A stretch of DNA of 64,000 nt, taken from positions 50,758,401-50,822,400 of the forward strand of contig JANVCC010000020.1 in assembly GCA_025345505.1 (NCBI GenBank), in the 5' to 3' direction. Below are positions 1-11,055 of the stretch, piece by piece. Position 1 is the stretch's first letter. Every line of letters starts with the position of its first letter. The position numbers were made by a program, and so were the translations under genes. Source of the DNA: Todiramphus chloris collaris. Its lineage: Eukaryota; Chordata; Aves; Coraciiformes; Alcedinidae. Under the pieces are notes generated by a model. That model was not told where the DNA came from and ran no database searches. It was given only the letters and a program-made list of their open reading frames with translations.

Positions 1-3000
1 GTGTTCTACTTGTCCTTTATGAGGAGTTAGGTGAGTAGCACAGACATGTTGATCCTTGCATCTACAGAAGAATTATATGAGCTAAACACATGTTCTGCGA
101 TTGGCACATTACAGTTATCCTGCCAAAATCCTTCTCTGTGCTTGGCTTCCACAGCAATGAGCATGGGTGGAGGAAGGAAGGAACAGCTGGGAGGTGATTA
201 TAGTTTCCTGACGCCCTGCCCCACCCATGGCACAGGTTAGATCAGTTCTGAGTCGCAGGCAGCTGGTAGAAATCCCCGGGGAGACTGTCCATTCATCTCC
301 TGCATTATCTCCACCCAGTACCTGGCACATGTCTTCTGCAGCAGGCTGCTGCTGGAGGATTTCGTTTTACCAATTCAGTACTCCCTCCTGAGGCACTTGT
401 TTTCTTTGGGATGTTGCTCAGAAGAGGAACAGACTCAATTCTGTTCTTTATAGCTCAGGATAAGTTTGATTTTAATAGGACTTGTGTACATGGAGTTTTA
501 TCTGAAAGGCTAGGAGCCTCAACTGATTTATTCTAATTATTTGAAGGGTATACTCCTGGAACTATTGCCAGTTGAAAAGCTGAGATCCAAGAAGAGCAGA
601 AAACTATTCACTGAGGAAGAAAGAAAATATGCTGGAAGAGGCAATATGATAATTGTTAATGAACAGTGTCCACCTCTCTGTATTGTTGGAAAGTTCACCT
701 TTCCCAATATAGAGGTAAGCTTGGGCATTGAACGATGGCTAAAATTTGTGCCTTTTAAAATATTCTTTTTGTATTATCTGCCAGTAAGACACACTGCCAC
801 AATAATGTCAGACAGTTACAAGGCCAAGTTCACAGTCAGTCTTTTTAAATAGACTGTTATGTCCCTTTGCATGATAAATACATATTTCATTACAAACAAA
901 GTCATGAGAAGAGTTTTGTGAACTAATGCTGAATTGTTTTACAGCCTAGTAGTAAGCAAAACAAGTTGCAGATTAAAGGGTTACCAATGATAAATTCAGG
1001 ATTATAAGATGCAGTTATCTGATGTCCTGGTGAAGTGAGCCACAAACAGAACTGTTGGCTGACACCCCCTAGAAATGTAGTAATAAAAAACTGGAGGGCT
1101 TGACATATTAGTGATTGCCAGTAAATAATCCCTGGCTCCTCAGCAGTTGGTTTTGGAGAACCAATCTGAGATGTGGAGATGCTAAAAAGCAGTTGTATAA
1201 TGGAATAATAAACAGTATCCTGAGAAATTGGGACCATTTGTGGGTCAGCCTTAATAACAAACAGAGTTGTAGGAAGGAAAGGGGAAAAAGGCACTGATCA
1301 GCTTGTAGTATTTAGCAATAGGGAAGGCCACTGAAGACCAAACAAATGGTACCTCATCTGTTACCAGGAGCACCTATGAATGCAGCCCTTTGTTCCTCAC
1401 AGGGACTAGCAGCAAAATCATTGGAGTGGTCTTGTGCAACCCCAAGAAGAAATGCTTGTATTCACTTTGGATTTGATCCAAATTTGATAGAGTTCAGTAG
1501 CAACCTTCCAGTAACTTCAGAGAGACTTGGATCTGGCCTACAGAGGTTGTCTGTTTGCATCTTAACCTGCAAACATGAGTCCACATGCCCAAAGGAGCAC
1601 TTTACACTTTGATGCTTATTACCATCCATTTTTCATACAGAGATTGGTTTTAATGAATGCCCTGATTACCTATTTACTGCACCTGTCATTTTCTTTTCTG
1701 TGGCTGTCTTGTCTATTGATAAATTAGGAGCGCGCTAATAGTGCTGCTGTCATGTATTTGAGGCATCTTGGTCTAGTTTTCTCCTTTCTTTTCTCCCTGC
1801 AATCACATTTTAGTCAATCAGGACATTCATTCTGATGAAATCAGTCTCATACACCCGCACGCACATTAGTCTCTTACTTTATAGCCTAATAACCAAAGTA
1901 TTCATAATGTAATTCTGGCTGGTGGGAAGCCCTGCTGTACAAAACCAATGGTGCAGCTTCCTTTTAGGTAAACCCTGTTGACAGGCAAGAGGCTATTTCT
2001 TGTATAGGCAAGTTTATTGCTCCAGTGCACATAGCGCTATGGATACATCATCAGATTAGTCAAATGTCTGAAAAGGATTCTGTCTCTAAGGCTTCGTTGC
2101 TCCTTGCCTGCCTTTGATATTTCTGTGGTTGCACAAGGTGGTTTGACCATCTTAGTATTACGCAGGCCTCTCTCAGAGAGAGCTCATTGTCTGTGTCTTT
2201 TCCCCAATAAAGGACTAAGGCGTGGAGCTTAAATACAGACACGGGATGTATTTCCCATTAAAATAATAATCCAAAAGGTATTTGCTACTTTTTAGCTCTT
2301 GTATCAATAAGCTGATAAGATAGCTTTCACTGAAAGAAAAAGAAAACCTACTGTATCAAGTCTTTGGTGTTACAGATGAGATAGCAGTTTAAAGCTTGAG
2401 GGACAGTCTTTAAACAGTGCAGATTGTTACAGCCATAGGGATTTCCAGTAATTCTAGATGAATACCTGCCTAGGAATGCATTAAACATCAGGTAAGAATA
2501 AAATGGTTTGATTACAGTGATGGTGATTTCTCCTGTCCCAAAAGAAGTGCCACAGAGAGGTACCAAGTATTCTTTCTTTTTGCAAACAACAGTTACATTC
2601 ACACAGTGCTCTGCTTAAGCTTGCGTGACACATTTTTAATGTTTCCACATAGTATTTTGTTTAATTTTCCCTTTAAAAAAAAAATTGATTGACTTTTACA
2701 TTGTAATGTTTAATACTAAATGGTATTGATGAAATTCAGTATTCTATGTCTATATCATATTCTAAGCAACATTATATTTAGCATTTCATGTTTCCAAGAT
2801 AATTTTTTTGATGAAAGTTTCATACTGAAAAAAAGTTTTATTTGTTTCAAGTTGAAGCACAAAGCAGGTTTTGGAATTTCCCATGAGGTGGAGATTCTGT
2901 TTTCCAACTAACTCTGGTATATGGGCTATGAAGTGTTCCTTCTGATTGCCCAAAGAGGGCTTGGCTGATGATGGCTTCTGAAGTTTATTCAAAGGCAAAA

Positions 3001-3540
3001 GATAGGGTGGTTTTTATGAAGAAGTCTCATTTTGGTTGACTCCCAGAAGACCAAAGTAAAAGCCAGTAAAGAGTTTGATGATGTCTCACCCACCACCTGT
3101 CATTTCTAACCTAGATGCTCCACATGTCTTGACAGCTTCTTGCTGGGGGAATGGGAGGAGGAAGGGAGATCTTAAAAAAAAAATTTAAAAGAGAAAAGGA
3201 AAGTCAAATATCATTTATGCAGACTATGAATTGATGCAAAGTAGATCATAAATATGAGCCCTAGGTATATATGTCAGTCATGTATTCCTAACCTTATGAC
3301 AAACTGTGTCTGGGTTTGCATCTTAATGGGAGGTGTATAATGATAATTCCCTTATAGCTTTCAGTTGTTTTGAGGGATTTGTGCATATAAATACATATGT
3401 GGCTCCTATCGCTTTGTTAACTGAGCACAGAGTAGTGTTGTCATCCTCACAACAATTTTCTTGGGTAGTAAAATGTTATCTTCACTTTACGGATGAAAAC
3501 CAAGAGATACAGGGATTTTAAAGGCCTCATCCACAACTTA
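1..3540. other. Unique non-coding sequence, no gene supported
   Basis: No frame here has codon structure, domains or recognisable homology, and the open frames are short and scattered over both strands. Apart from short A and T runs (for example near 2675 and 3174) I see no repeat. A weak exon-like segment at 547-714 is discussed in the findings. The stretch reads as intergenic or intronic vertebrate DNA. Confidence 0.6.
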
Positions 3541-3590
3541 TAGACGTTAGTGGGAATCTTTTTCATTGATTTCAGTGGTCATGGATCATG
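3541..3590. repeat. Remnant of ancient amniote interspersed repeat
   Basis: The segment holds a 'GACGTTAGTGGGA' block followed by 'CATTGATTTCAGTGG' and a 'GGATCATG' end. This order (GACGTCAGTGGGAG, then CATTGACTTCAGTGG, then CAGGATCAGGCC) is typical of an old dispersed repeat found in turtle, crocodilian and bird DNA. The match is by pattern recall, so I leave the family unnamed. It is short and clearly degraded. Confidence 0.4.
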
Positions 3591-4676
3591 TCTTTAGTAA
3601 CTTACCCAAGGGAACTGTTGTGAGGAATCGGACACACTGCTCATCTGGTCTTCAATAATTTTTTCAATTTATTTTTTCTCTCAGCATCAAAATATATTCC
3701 AGTACTTATTTTCTATAGTGATATAAAACTTATGTTTTAAATTCCTGGCTTCATTCTTATTGCAGTTCCTATAAACAGGAGTATAGAGCAGAATGATGGT
3801 TCAGGTTATTATGCTTCAATATTCAGTAGTCATAGTGCCTAAGATAAATGTTGAAATAATTAAAGAATGACTAATTTTATGATGGCTGTCCCCAAAGCCA
3901 TGGCTCTCTGAGGGTAACTCATGGTTAAGTTAAAAATCAGTTGTGTTCTGTCTGGTCTTATTCTTGTTCTGCGTGTTATGTTTAGATATAGTAAACATCA
4001 CAATGGTTTTGAAAAAGTAAATACTTGGTCAAGGCATTTATATGAACATTATGCAAGAAGATAGATTTATCCCCCCATCCCCCTAGAACTAGAAACTCAA
4101 ATTACTTGCTTTACAAAATATTATGATGTACAGGAGAGCTGCTCACAAGTAATAAGAGAATGCAAATGCTCTGGGCTGTGAGACAGTATTTCACTTGATA
4201 CAGAGGAGTTGTAACTAGGACTAATGGGGTAAAACTTAGCAAAAAATCAAATTTAGAGTACACCAGGAAAAAACTCTTAGTGCTGACAGGTATTAGCCTA
4301 TGTTCTTCCAAGGTTCTTCCTAAGTTCTCCCAAGGGAAGCAGTAGTAGCAATATGTATGTTACTTAAAACTAATCAGAAAAAATACTCAAGGGTATATTG
4401 TAAGAAGGTAACTATTTTGGTGGTGATAAGGAGTGATTTGTTTGATTGCTAAATTCATTACTAAGCTTTTTTCTTCTTGGAGTCCTATGATTCATTTTAT
4501 ATTCTTGAATGTACCATAGAATTAAAGTGTGGTTTCAAACAATCAAAAAATCATTGATAAGCTTGAAAAGAAGTTATTTATCTGTTCCAGCATATCATGT
4601 CTATAATGTTTGTTTAGATAACTTGGAAAAAAAAATATTCCTGTACAACCTTTTCAGTGATTGTTTCAATTGTTCA

Positions 4677-4696
4677 TATATATATATATATATATA
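4677..4696. repeat. (TA)n microsatellite
   Basis: About ten uninterrupted TA dinucleotides. It is probably length-polymorphic. No other role is visible. Confidence 0.9.
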
Positions 4697-6536
4697 CATT
4701 TACTCATAAAAAAGACCAAAGTCCTCTGTTACACTGAGGCTTTGTACCACGTGTGTTTAATGCTATGGACTTGACAAAGGAGAAACATTGTGTTACTTAG
4801 GCTTCATAGATGTGGTAGAACATCTTCAAAATGCTGACTTCAGCATCTAAACCCTACATTTCAAACCAGTGATGCAAATGGTCAAAGAGTGGGACAGAAT
4901 GAAGCAAGAGTGACTAAGCAGTGTTGTTAGTGTTTATCAGTTTTGTTTTTTCATGTCATAGGCATTGAGAAGTGATATAAATGTGATTCTGTGACTAATG
5001 GTCACTGTCTCTATAGGGTGCAAAATAAAATGGTGCCACTTATGTAAAGTTACATTGTGAACCCTTGGCAAAGACCATGAAGGAAATGCTTTCAGAGAAA
5101 AAAGCCTCAAAGAAAACAAATGCTAAAGAGGTTTTCATTGAGCATGTAGATTAGTGACTTTCTTTTTGAAGATGGAGTATCTCCTTTTTTATTTCTTTTG
5201 CCATGGAAGTTAGGGACCTGTTGTTTCAACTAGAGTTATGAGACAGCTTTAGTGTATGCATGGGCTATCAAGGCAGTATGTCTGATTGTTGGCTCAAGAG
5301 GCAGTAGGATTCTGTTGTGCAAGTAAGGTCAGGTGAGAGGAGATTTCAGAGCAGCTCCTTAAATAGTGGGTTGAATATGCTGAGTCTTTGCTTGCCTCTC
5401 TGTGAATAGGTTTCTACAATGATAACTTGGGGTTGCCAGAGACCGAGAGTGGATTGATGAAATAAAGTGGAAAAAACTACCCTGTTTTTTTTCTTTATTT
5501 CCATATCCATAGATGCTGTCTTGCCTGGAGAGAAGTAGGAAGCACTTGGATGGTGCTGAGGATGGTGTTAGAGCTCAGATGTCCTTTGCCCTCCCCACAG
5601 AAGGAGGGAACACCTGCTGCCAGGCAGTTCTGTAAACTGGTGCTGACAGGTTACTGCATAAAAATTCATCTGAAGAGTTGCTTATTTTTCACTTGTTATT
5701 AGTCAATAACCCACAATTACATTAGACAGGAGTTTATTTGTAGTCTGCCCCCCCCATCCCGAGAATGACAGTGCTTGATTGTAAGTTCTGGTTTTTTATC
5801 AGCTGGGAAGGAAAGTAGGTCCTCATGGATCAAATGCTAGACGTGGTTGTGGGCTTGGCACCAAGGTCTTCAGTAATCTTCATCAGGTTGTTCTTCTGGT
5901 TTTTGTGTACTTACCTGAAAGATTTCCTTTTTCTTACCTCGTGCCTGTCTTGTATCCTAGGCAAGCTTACTCAAGAAGAAAGCAGCCCCTTTTATCTCTT
6001 TATACGACATATAGTTTAGTGAGACTTTGATTTTGAGTAAAGCGTTTAGGGGGTTGTAAAAAACAATATGTAAGAGTAACAACTGATTTATCTGTATGAC
6101 ATTTCAGCATGACATGAGAAGGCTTTCTTTAAAATCCTGCATTGAAAAGTGTGTCATTCAAAATTTTGAAGGGAAAGCATTTTCTAAAAAGTAAACCTTG
6201 TTCCTTGGGAATGTCATATGAGCTTGTTGGGAATGTCAATGAGCTTGTTCCATCTACTGCGACTTTTATGCCATTATCCTTATGCCTTCCAGTAAGAGTT
6301 TACAAAATTTTTCCCTTAGGCAATGCATCTTTTTGACCTCCCCAGAAAATAGCAGGAGTTCAGTAGTTTCTATAATAGTCCTATAAAACAGACACAGTAT
6401 TCAAATTTGAGAAGCAATTGAACTGAACGTGTTGTAAGACACTGTTGCATAGATTTCAACCATTGGGATTTTAGAGGATGTCATGCTCTTCTCTGTTCTA
6501 CCACAACTCACAGAGCTTTTTTGTCTCATGGGGAGA

Positions 6537-6550
6537 GGGGGGGGGGGGGG
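6537..6550 (+). repeat. G14 homopolymer
   Basis: Fourteen consecutive G on the plus strand run into an A/G-rich stretch. Such a run is prone to sequencing and length error and could fold as a G-quadruplex. Confidence 0.9.
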
Positions 6551-7060
6551 AAGAAAAGGAAAAAAGGGAGGAAACCTCTGAAAGCTGCGATCCTGCTTCC
6601 ATTTGCAGAGGCATATGGGAACATACATTGGCTACACAGGAACTAAATGTCCTTGTAACTTTATCCCTGGGGGACCGTGGTGAGACTTCTGCTCACAGTG
6701 CAAATCAGGATCTGCAGAACAACATGCAGGATTCTGTCTTAGCACTTTTAAAAGGAATAACATTTTAATCATATGTGCTGTTGGTGTAATCCTTCCAAAA
6801 TGGACAATGATTTATATATTTCATGTGAGGACAGGATTCCTTAGGGGATGACTCATTGTTTTAGTCTGGAATAATTCCAGTGGGAACCTTTTTCAGAACT
6901 GGTTGATGCATACCTTACATGGTCTTAGTTAGGGATTTTTTTTTTTTTGTCTTTCATTTTGTCTGATAATATATGTTCTTGGCCTATTAAAATTAAACTG
7001 TCTCTTTCCCTTCCGAGTCAAATCCAGTTGGTATTTACCAAGACCTTATATGGGGAGCAA

Positions 7061-7130
7061 GTGTGTGTGTATATATATAAATACATGGATACATAAATGT
7101 CTTTATGTATGTAAATATACATATACAGGG
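7061..7130. repeat. Degenerate GT/TA/TATG microsatellite
   Basis: A (GT)4 run passes into (TA)n and then imperfect TATG and ACATA units, ending before a short A run. This is low-complexity sequence only. Confidence 0.7.
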
Positions 7131-7570
7131 GAGGAAAAAAAAGTGGATGTGTTGCAGAGACAGAGTTTATTTTTTTATAAAGGGGTGAGTTTTGCTTTAA
7201 ACACGTCTTTTCACATCTTAGTTTGAACCCAAAAACAACAATTGGCAGCATAACTGCTTCCATTTATAGAAATAATTCAGTACTGTAGATTGTGGGACTA
7301 TACTTGTACTATGGTCTATGAACACTGAATTGATAGCCTACAGAAGCAGTACAGACTTGTCATCTGATATGAAAACAGACTGTCTTCACTCACAGTTCTG
7401 ATCCGGTTGTACATTTTGTCCCATTTTGAAATTGACGTTGCTAATATTATGAATCAGTGCAGTTAAGAGTTCTGTAACATGGATGATAAAGATGAACAGG
7501 GAAGCATAGTTACCTTACGGAGTCCTGTAGAGTGTTCCGGTAAAGGACTCACTGCATCAAAGAATTAAGG

Positions 7571-8322
7571 TAATCTCCCATTAGTCACCCCTTCTGAAGA
7601 TGGGTAGACCATTTACTATTCTTCCATCACTGTGGACTTTCCTTGATCTGCATGACTTTTCATCAATGATAGGAAAGTGAGTCTGCTGTGCTACCTACCA
7701 GTGCCTCCATCCTTCCTGCTGGCATGGACTTCTAAGTGCTAGGATTTCTTAAAGATTCCTAATTTCTTTTTGACTGCTTATAACTTCTCTCATCATTAAA
7801 CCCTGTTTGTGCGTGCAAAGACTGGATAGACCTTGTTGGTGAAGCCTGAGGCATAGAAAGCATTGAGCACTTCAGCCTTCTCTGTATCTGCTGCTCCTAA
7901 AAGTCATCCACCCCATTCAGCAGTGCTCCCACTTCTTTTGTTCCTTTTGCTATTGATGTGATTCTTGCTTGCCAGTTTTGACTGTAGTTGAGCTTTGGCT
8001 TTGCTAAAACCAGCCTTACATGCCTAAGAAATGTTCCTGTGTTCATCCTTAACTCTGCCTCATGTGTATGACTTTTTACACTGGAACGCTGTCAGGATTT
8101 CCCAGTTTAGCCACACGGGCCTACTGATATGATTACTTGCTTCCCTGAGCACAGGGCTGGACCTTTCTTGTGCTGAGAAGAGCTTGTCCCTGAAGATAGC
8201 CTTAACCTTTCAGATCTGTTGCCTGCAGGATGCCACCTACCTGTTCCTGACATCAGACATCATCTGCCTTCCTGAAGTTCAGAGCATGTACTCTGCTACT
8301 ATTTCTTTTGTCTGTGGGCCAA
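7571..8322 (-). mobile_element. Old CR1 LINE fragment (linker to RT start)
   Basis: Read on the minus strand this is a degraded internal piece of a CR1 non-LTR retrotransposon ORF2. The clearest stretch is 7839-7877, which translates on the minus strand as AEVLNAFYASGFT. That matches the CR1 segment just before the reverse-transcriptase domain, whose usual form is AEVLNAFFASVFT. Further 3' in the element (about 7575-7700) a remnant resembling 'LSII..KS', then a trace of the 'PIF' motif of the RT N-terminus, can be followed through frameshifts and stops. Toward 8322 the sequence still resembles the CR1 upstream linker. It lacks the RT palm and 3' tail. Because it overlaps the element part also present at 9496-11055, and lies on the wrong side of that element's 3' end, it is a separate and older insertion. 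It cannot be functional. Confidence 0.7.
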
Positions 8323-9495
8323 AATGGTTAAAGTTCAATTAAAACATTTTGAATACCAGTTGCAAATATCAGGTTTTCAGTATGGAGTTCAGTATGCATC
8401 ATGGAAAACAGTGACTGAGGAAAAGACATTTCAAGAGTGTATCCCAAAAGAAACATAGAAAATAGTAGTGTCAGTCAACCAGTCATAACTATAAAAAGGT
8501 TTCCAGTCTTGGGGACCAAAATCTCAAGACAACAGGTTACAAAGCTTCAGATTACATGATTCAAGTTTAGAAGATTTCATCATCATCGGGTCTGTATGAG
8601 AACCTTAGCCCTGATTTGGTCATGAAACCAAAGCCCAAACCGCTGACTAAACCTAATTTAGATCTCTATCTAAACTCCCACTTCCTTTTCCTCACTTCCA
8701 ATCAAAACAGGTTTCAGTTTTGGTTGGTTTGAGTTCCTGGTGAAATCTCTTGTTGGTTATTGTTAACTTTTTCTCCCATCACTGTTTGTGATCTCAAAAT
8801 ACAAACAAACAAAACAACAACAAACCAAAGCAAAACCAAAAATCAAACCCTGAACCAATCCCTCCTCCTCTTCACATGCCACATGTTTCTATTAACCAAA
8901 ACCACTGACAACAAATGAAAATATGGCAAAACAGTGGTGGTTTCCTACCCTTTGTTTTTATGCTTATTAATTATATTTGGTTTTGGTCCTAAAATGAGAT
9001 GTAAATATTTTGTAAATCAGGTGAATTTGTTGTTTTTGTAATTATATTTTATTGGACAAGTGACAGAGTATATTTAAGTGGGCATAGTTTCTACCCAAAT
9101 ATTTTATGTGGTTGTGTTAGCAGTCTGTTACAGATGTGTTTATTAAATCTGGCACACAGATAAGGACTAAAAAAGTCATTCCTCCCTCCAAATATTGTGA
9201 CTTAAAAAGCAAATCTTGGAACAACTGATGCACATCAAACTTAAAGCTCAGTTTTTGGCATAAATCTTAATGACTTACTTTTAAAGGAGTAGAACAACTT
9301 ACTATGGAGTTAGATGTCTTGGTCTTGTTCAGATTAGTTTATCCTTTGATGGTAATACCCTCAGGGCAATCTCTGATGCTTTTACGGTATACTGATAAAA
9401 TGAATTGAAAGTTTTTCTGTTCTTTTTGAGCCTCAGACAATTATGCTAATATGGGTTTTCTTGTTGCACTTGATATCCCTTGTCAGTTTCAAATT
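8323..9495. other. Spacer between two CR1 copies
   Basis: No gene or recognised repeat is seen apart from the A/C-rich patch at 8797-8852. The stretch is AT-rich and separates two independent CR1 insertions of the same orientation. Confidence 0.55.
8797..8852. repeat. A/C-rich low-complexity tract
   Basis: Imperfect repeats of AAAC and AACA units with almost no G or T on the plus strand. On the minus strand this is the same kind of G/T-rich tract as those at 20.7 and 33.4 kb. Confidence 0.75.
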
Positions 9496-11055
9496 TAGAA
9501 TCCTAGAATGGTAGAGGTTGGAAGGGACCTCTGGAGATCGAGTCCAACGCCCTGCCAATGCAGTAACAGCTAGGACAGGCCACACAGGAACAGATCCAGG
9601 TGGGTCTTGAAAGTCTTTAGAGGAGACTCCACAACCTCTCTGCACAGACTGTTCCAGTGCTCTGTCACTCTCACAGTGAAGAAGATTTTCCTCATGTTGA
9701 GGTGGAACTTCCTGTTCATTACTTCTTGTCCTATCACAGCACAACTGAAAAGAGACTGGCCCCTTCTACTTGACACCCACCCTTCAGATATTTGTAAGCA
9801 TTAATAGGATCCCCTCTCAGTCTTCTCTTCCCCAGGCTAAAAAGTCCCAGGCCTCTCAGCCTTTCCTCATAAGAGAGATGTTATAGTCTCTTCATCATCT
9901 TTGTAGCTCTCCATTGGACTCTCTCTAGTGTTTCTCTGTCCCTCTTGAACTGGTGAGACCAGAACTGAACACAATACACCAGATGTGGTCTCAGTAGTAC
10001 AGAGTAGAGGGGGAGGAGAACCTCCCTCGATCTGCTGGACACACTCTTCTTAATGCACCCCAGGATACTACTGGCCTTCCTGTCCACAAGGACACATTGC
10101 TGTTCCATGGATAACTTATTGCCTACCAGGACTCCAAGGTCCCTCTCCATGGGGCTGCTTTTCTTAACCTGTGCCGGTACATGGTGGTGTTTGTCTCCAG
10201 GTGTAGGACTCTACACTTAAACTTGTTGAACTTCATTAGGTATGCCTTTGACCAGTCCTCCAGTCTTTCCAGAACTTCTGGATGGCAGCACAGCCTTCTG
10301 GTGTATTGACCAGTTCTCCCAGTTTAGTATCATCAACAAACCTACTGACAGTACACTCTATTCCTTCATCCAGGTCATTGATTAAGATGTTGAATAAGAC
10401 TAGACCCAGAACTGACCCCTGGGGAACACACACGCATCACCAGCTGGACTCTGCACCACTGATCACAACCCTCTCAGCTCTGTTGTTCAGCCAGTTCTCA
10501 ACCCATCTCACTGTCTGCTCTTCTAAGCCACACTTCCTGAACTTTTCCATGAGGATGTTATGGGAGACAGTATTAAAAGCCTAGCTGAAATCAAAGTAGA
10601 CAACATCCACTTCTCTCCCTGCATCTACCCATTCAGTCACACCATCATAGAAGGCTATCAAATTAGTCAGACGTGACTTCCCTTTAGTGAATCCATGTTG
10701 GCTACTGTTGATAACCTTCCTTTCTCCCATGTGCTGAGATATGATCTCCAGAATGAGATGCTTCATTACCTTTCCAGGGATAGAGGTCTGATTACTGGTC
10801 TGTAATTACCAGGGTCTTCCTTTGTGCCGTTTTTGAAGACTGGAGTGATATTGGCTTTCCTCCAGTCCTCAGGCACCTCACCTGTTCTCCGTGATCTTTC
10901 AAAAATGATGGAGAGTGGCAGAGCAACAACATCAGCCACCTCCTTCAGTACTCATGGGTGCAGCCCGTCAGGGTGCATGAATCTGTGTGTGTCAGTTTAT
11001 GCAAGTGATCTCTAACCCAATCCTCATTGACTCTCCTCAGTGGAGAGACTTCCTA
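9496..11055 (-). mobile_element. CR1 LINE, 5'-truncated, RT to 3' tail
   Basis: This is a minus-strand copy of chicken repeat 1, the main avian non-LTR retrotransposon. The 3' end lies at the left. About 9496-9515 carries degenerate copies of the CR1 terminal octamer (complement of ATTCTATGA-like units), next to the typical 'GGTTGGAAGGGACC' tail motif seen on the plus strand. Reading 5' to 3' on the minus strand, the copy starts just before the RT fingers ('DGLHP', then 'DWRKANITPVFK' near 10840-10870). It continues through '[11 protein letters not shown]', the 'PQGSVLG' motif, the catalytic FVDD box at 10329-10340 and the RT thumb, and ends in the 3' tail. ORF1 and the endonuclease are missing, which is normal 5' truncation for CR1. 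No target-site duplication was seen, also usual for CR1. It is less decayed than the 7.6-8.3 kb copy. Confidence 0.95.
9570..11000 (-). pseudogene. Broken CR1 ORF2 reverse transcriptase
   Basis: The coding part of the CR1 copy encodes a reverse transcriptase but is inactivated. Visible lesions include an amber stop at 10581-10583, where a lysine codon is expected after 'YFDFS' ('FSKAF' in intact copies), and an opal stop at 10437-10439, just after 'SSW' and before 'PQGSVLG'. A frameshift near 10275 moves the frame from the FVDD section into '[17 protein letters not shown]', and further shifts lie between the thumb section at 9881-10150 and the C-terminal section 'FFTVRVTEHWN...REVVESP' at about 9580-9700. 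The catalytic aspartates of FVDD (usually FADD in CR1) are kept. The frames with recognisable RT motifs add up to most of the RT domain, so the copy decayed mainly by point changes and small indels after insertion. Confidence 0.9.

Larger units (their letters stand above)
3591..7570. other. Unique non-coding sequence with microsatellites
   Basis: No gene is supported. The block contains a (TA)n run at 4677-4696, a run of 14 G at 6537-6550 followed by A/G-rich sequence, a T run near 6939-6949, and a mixed (GT)n/(TA)n/(TATG)n patch at about 7061-7130. Open frames of 60-96 codons here cross these simple repeats and show no protein features. Confidence 0.6.

Noticed and set aside
9433-9744. 103-codon minus-strand frame as a separate gene
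   Set aside because: It lies over the CR1 C-terminal and 3'-tail sequence, in a shifted frame of the element.
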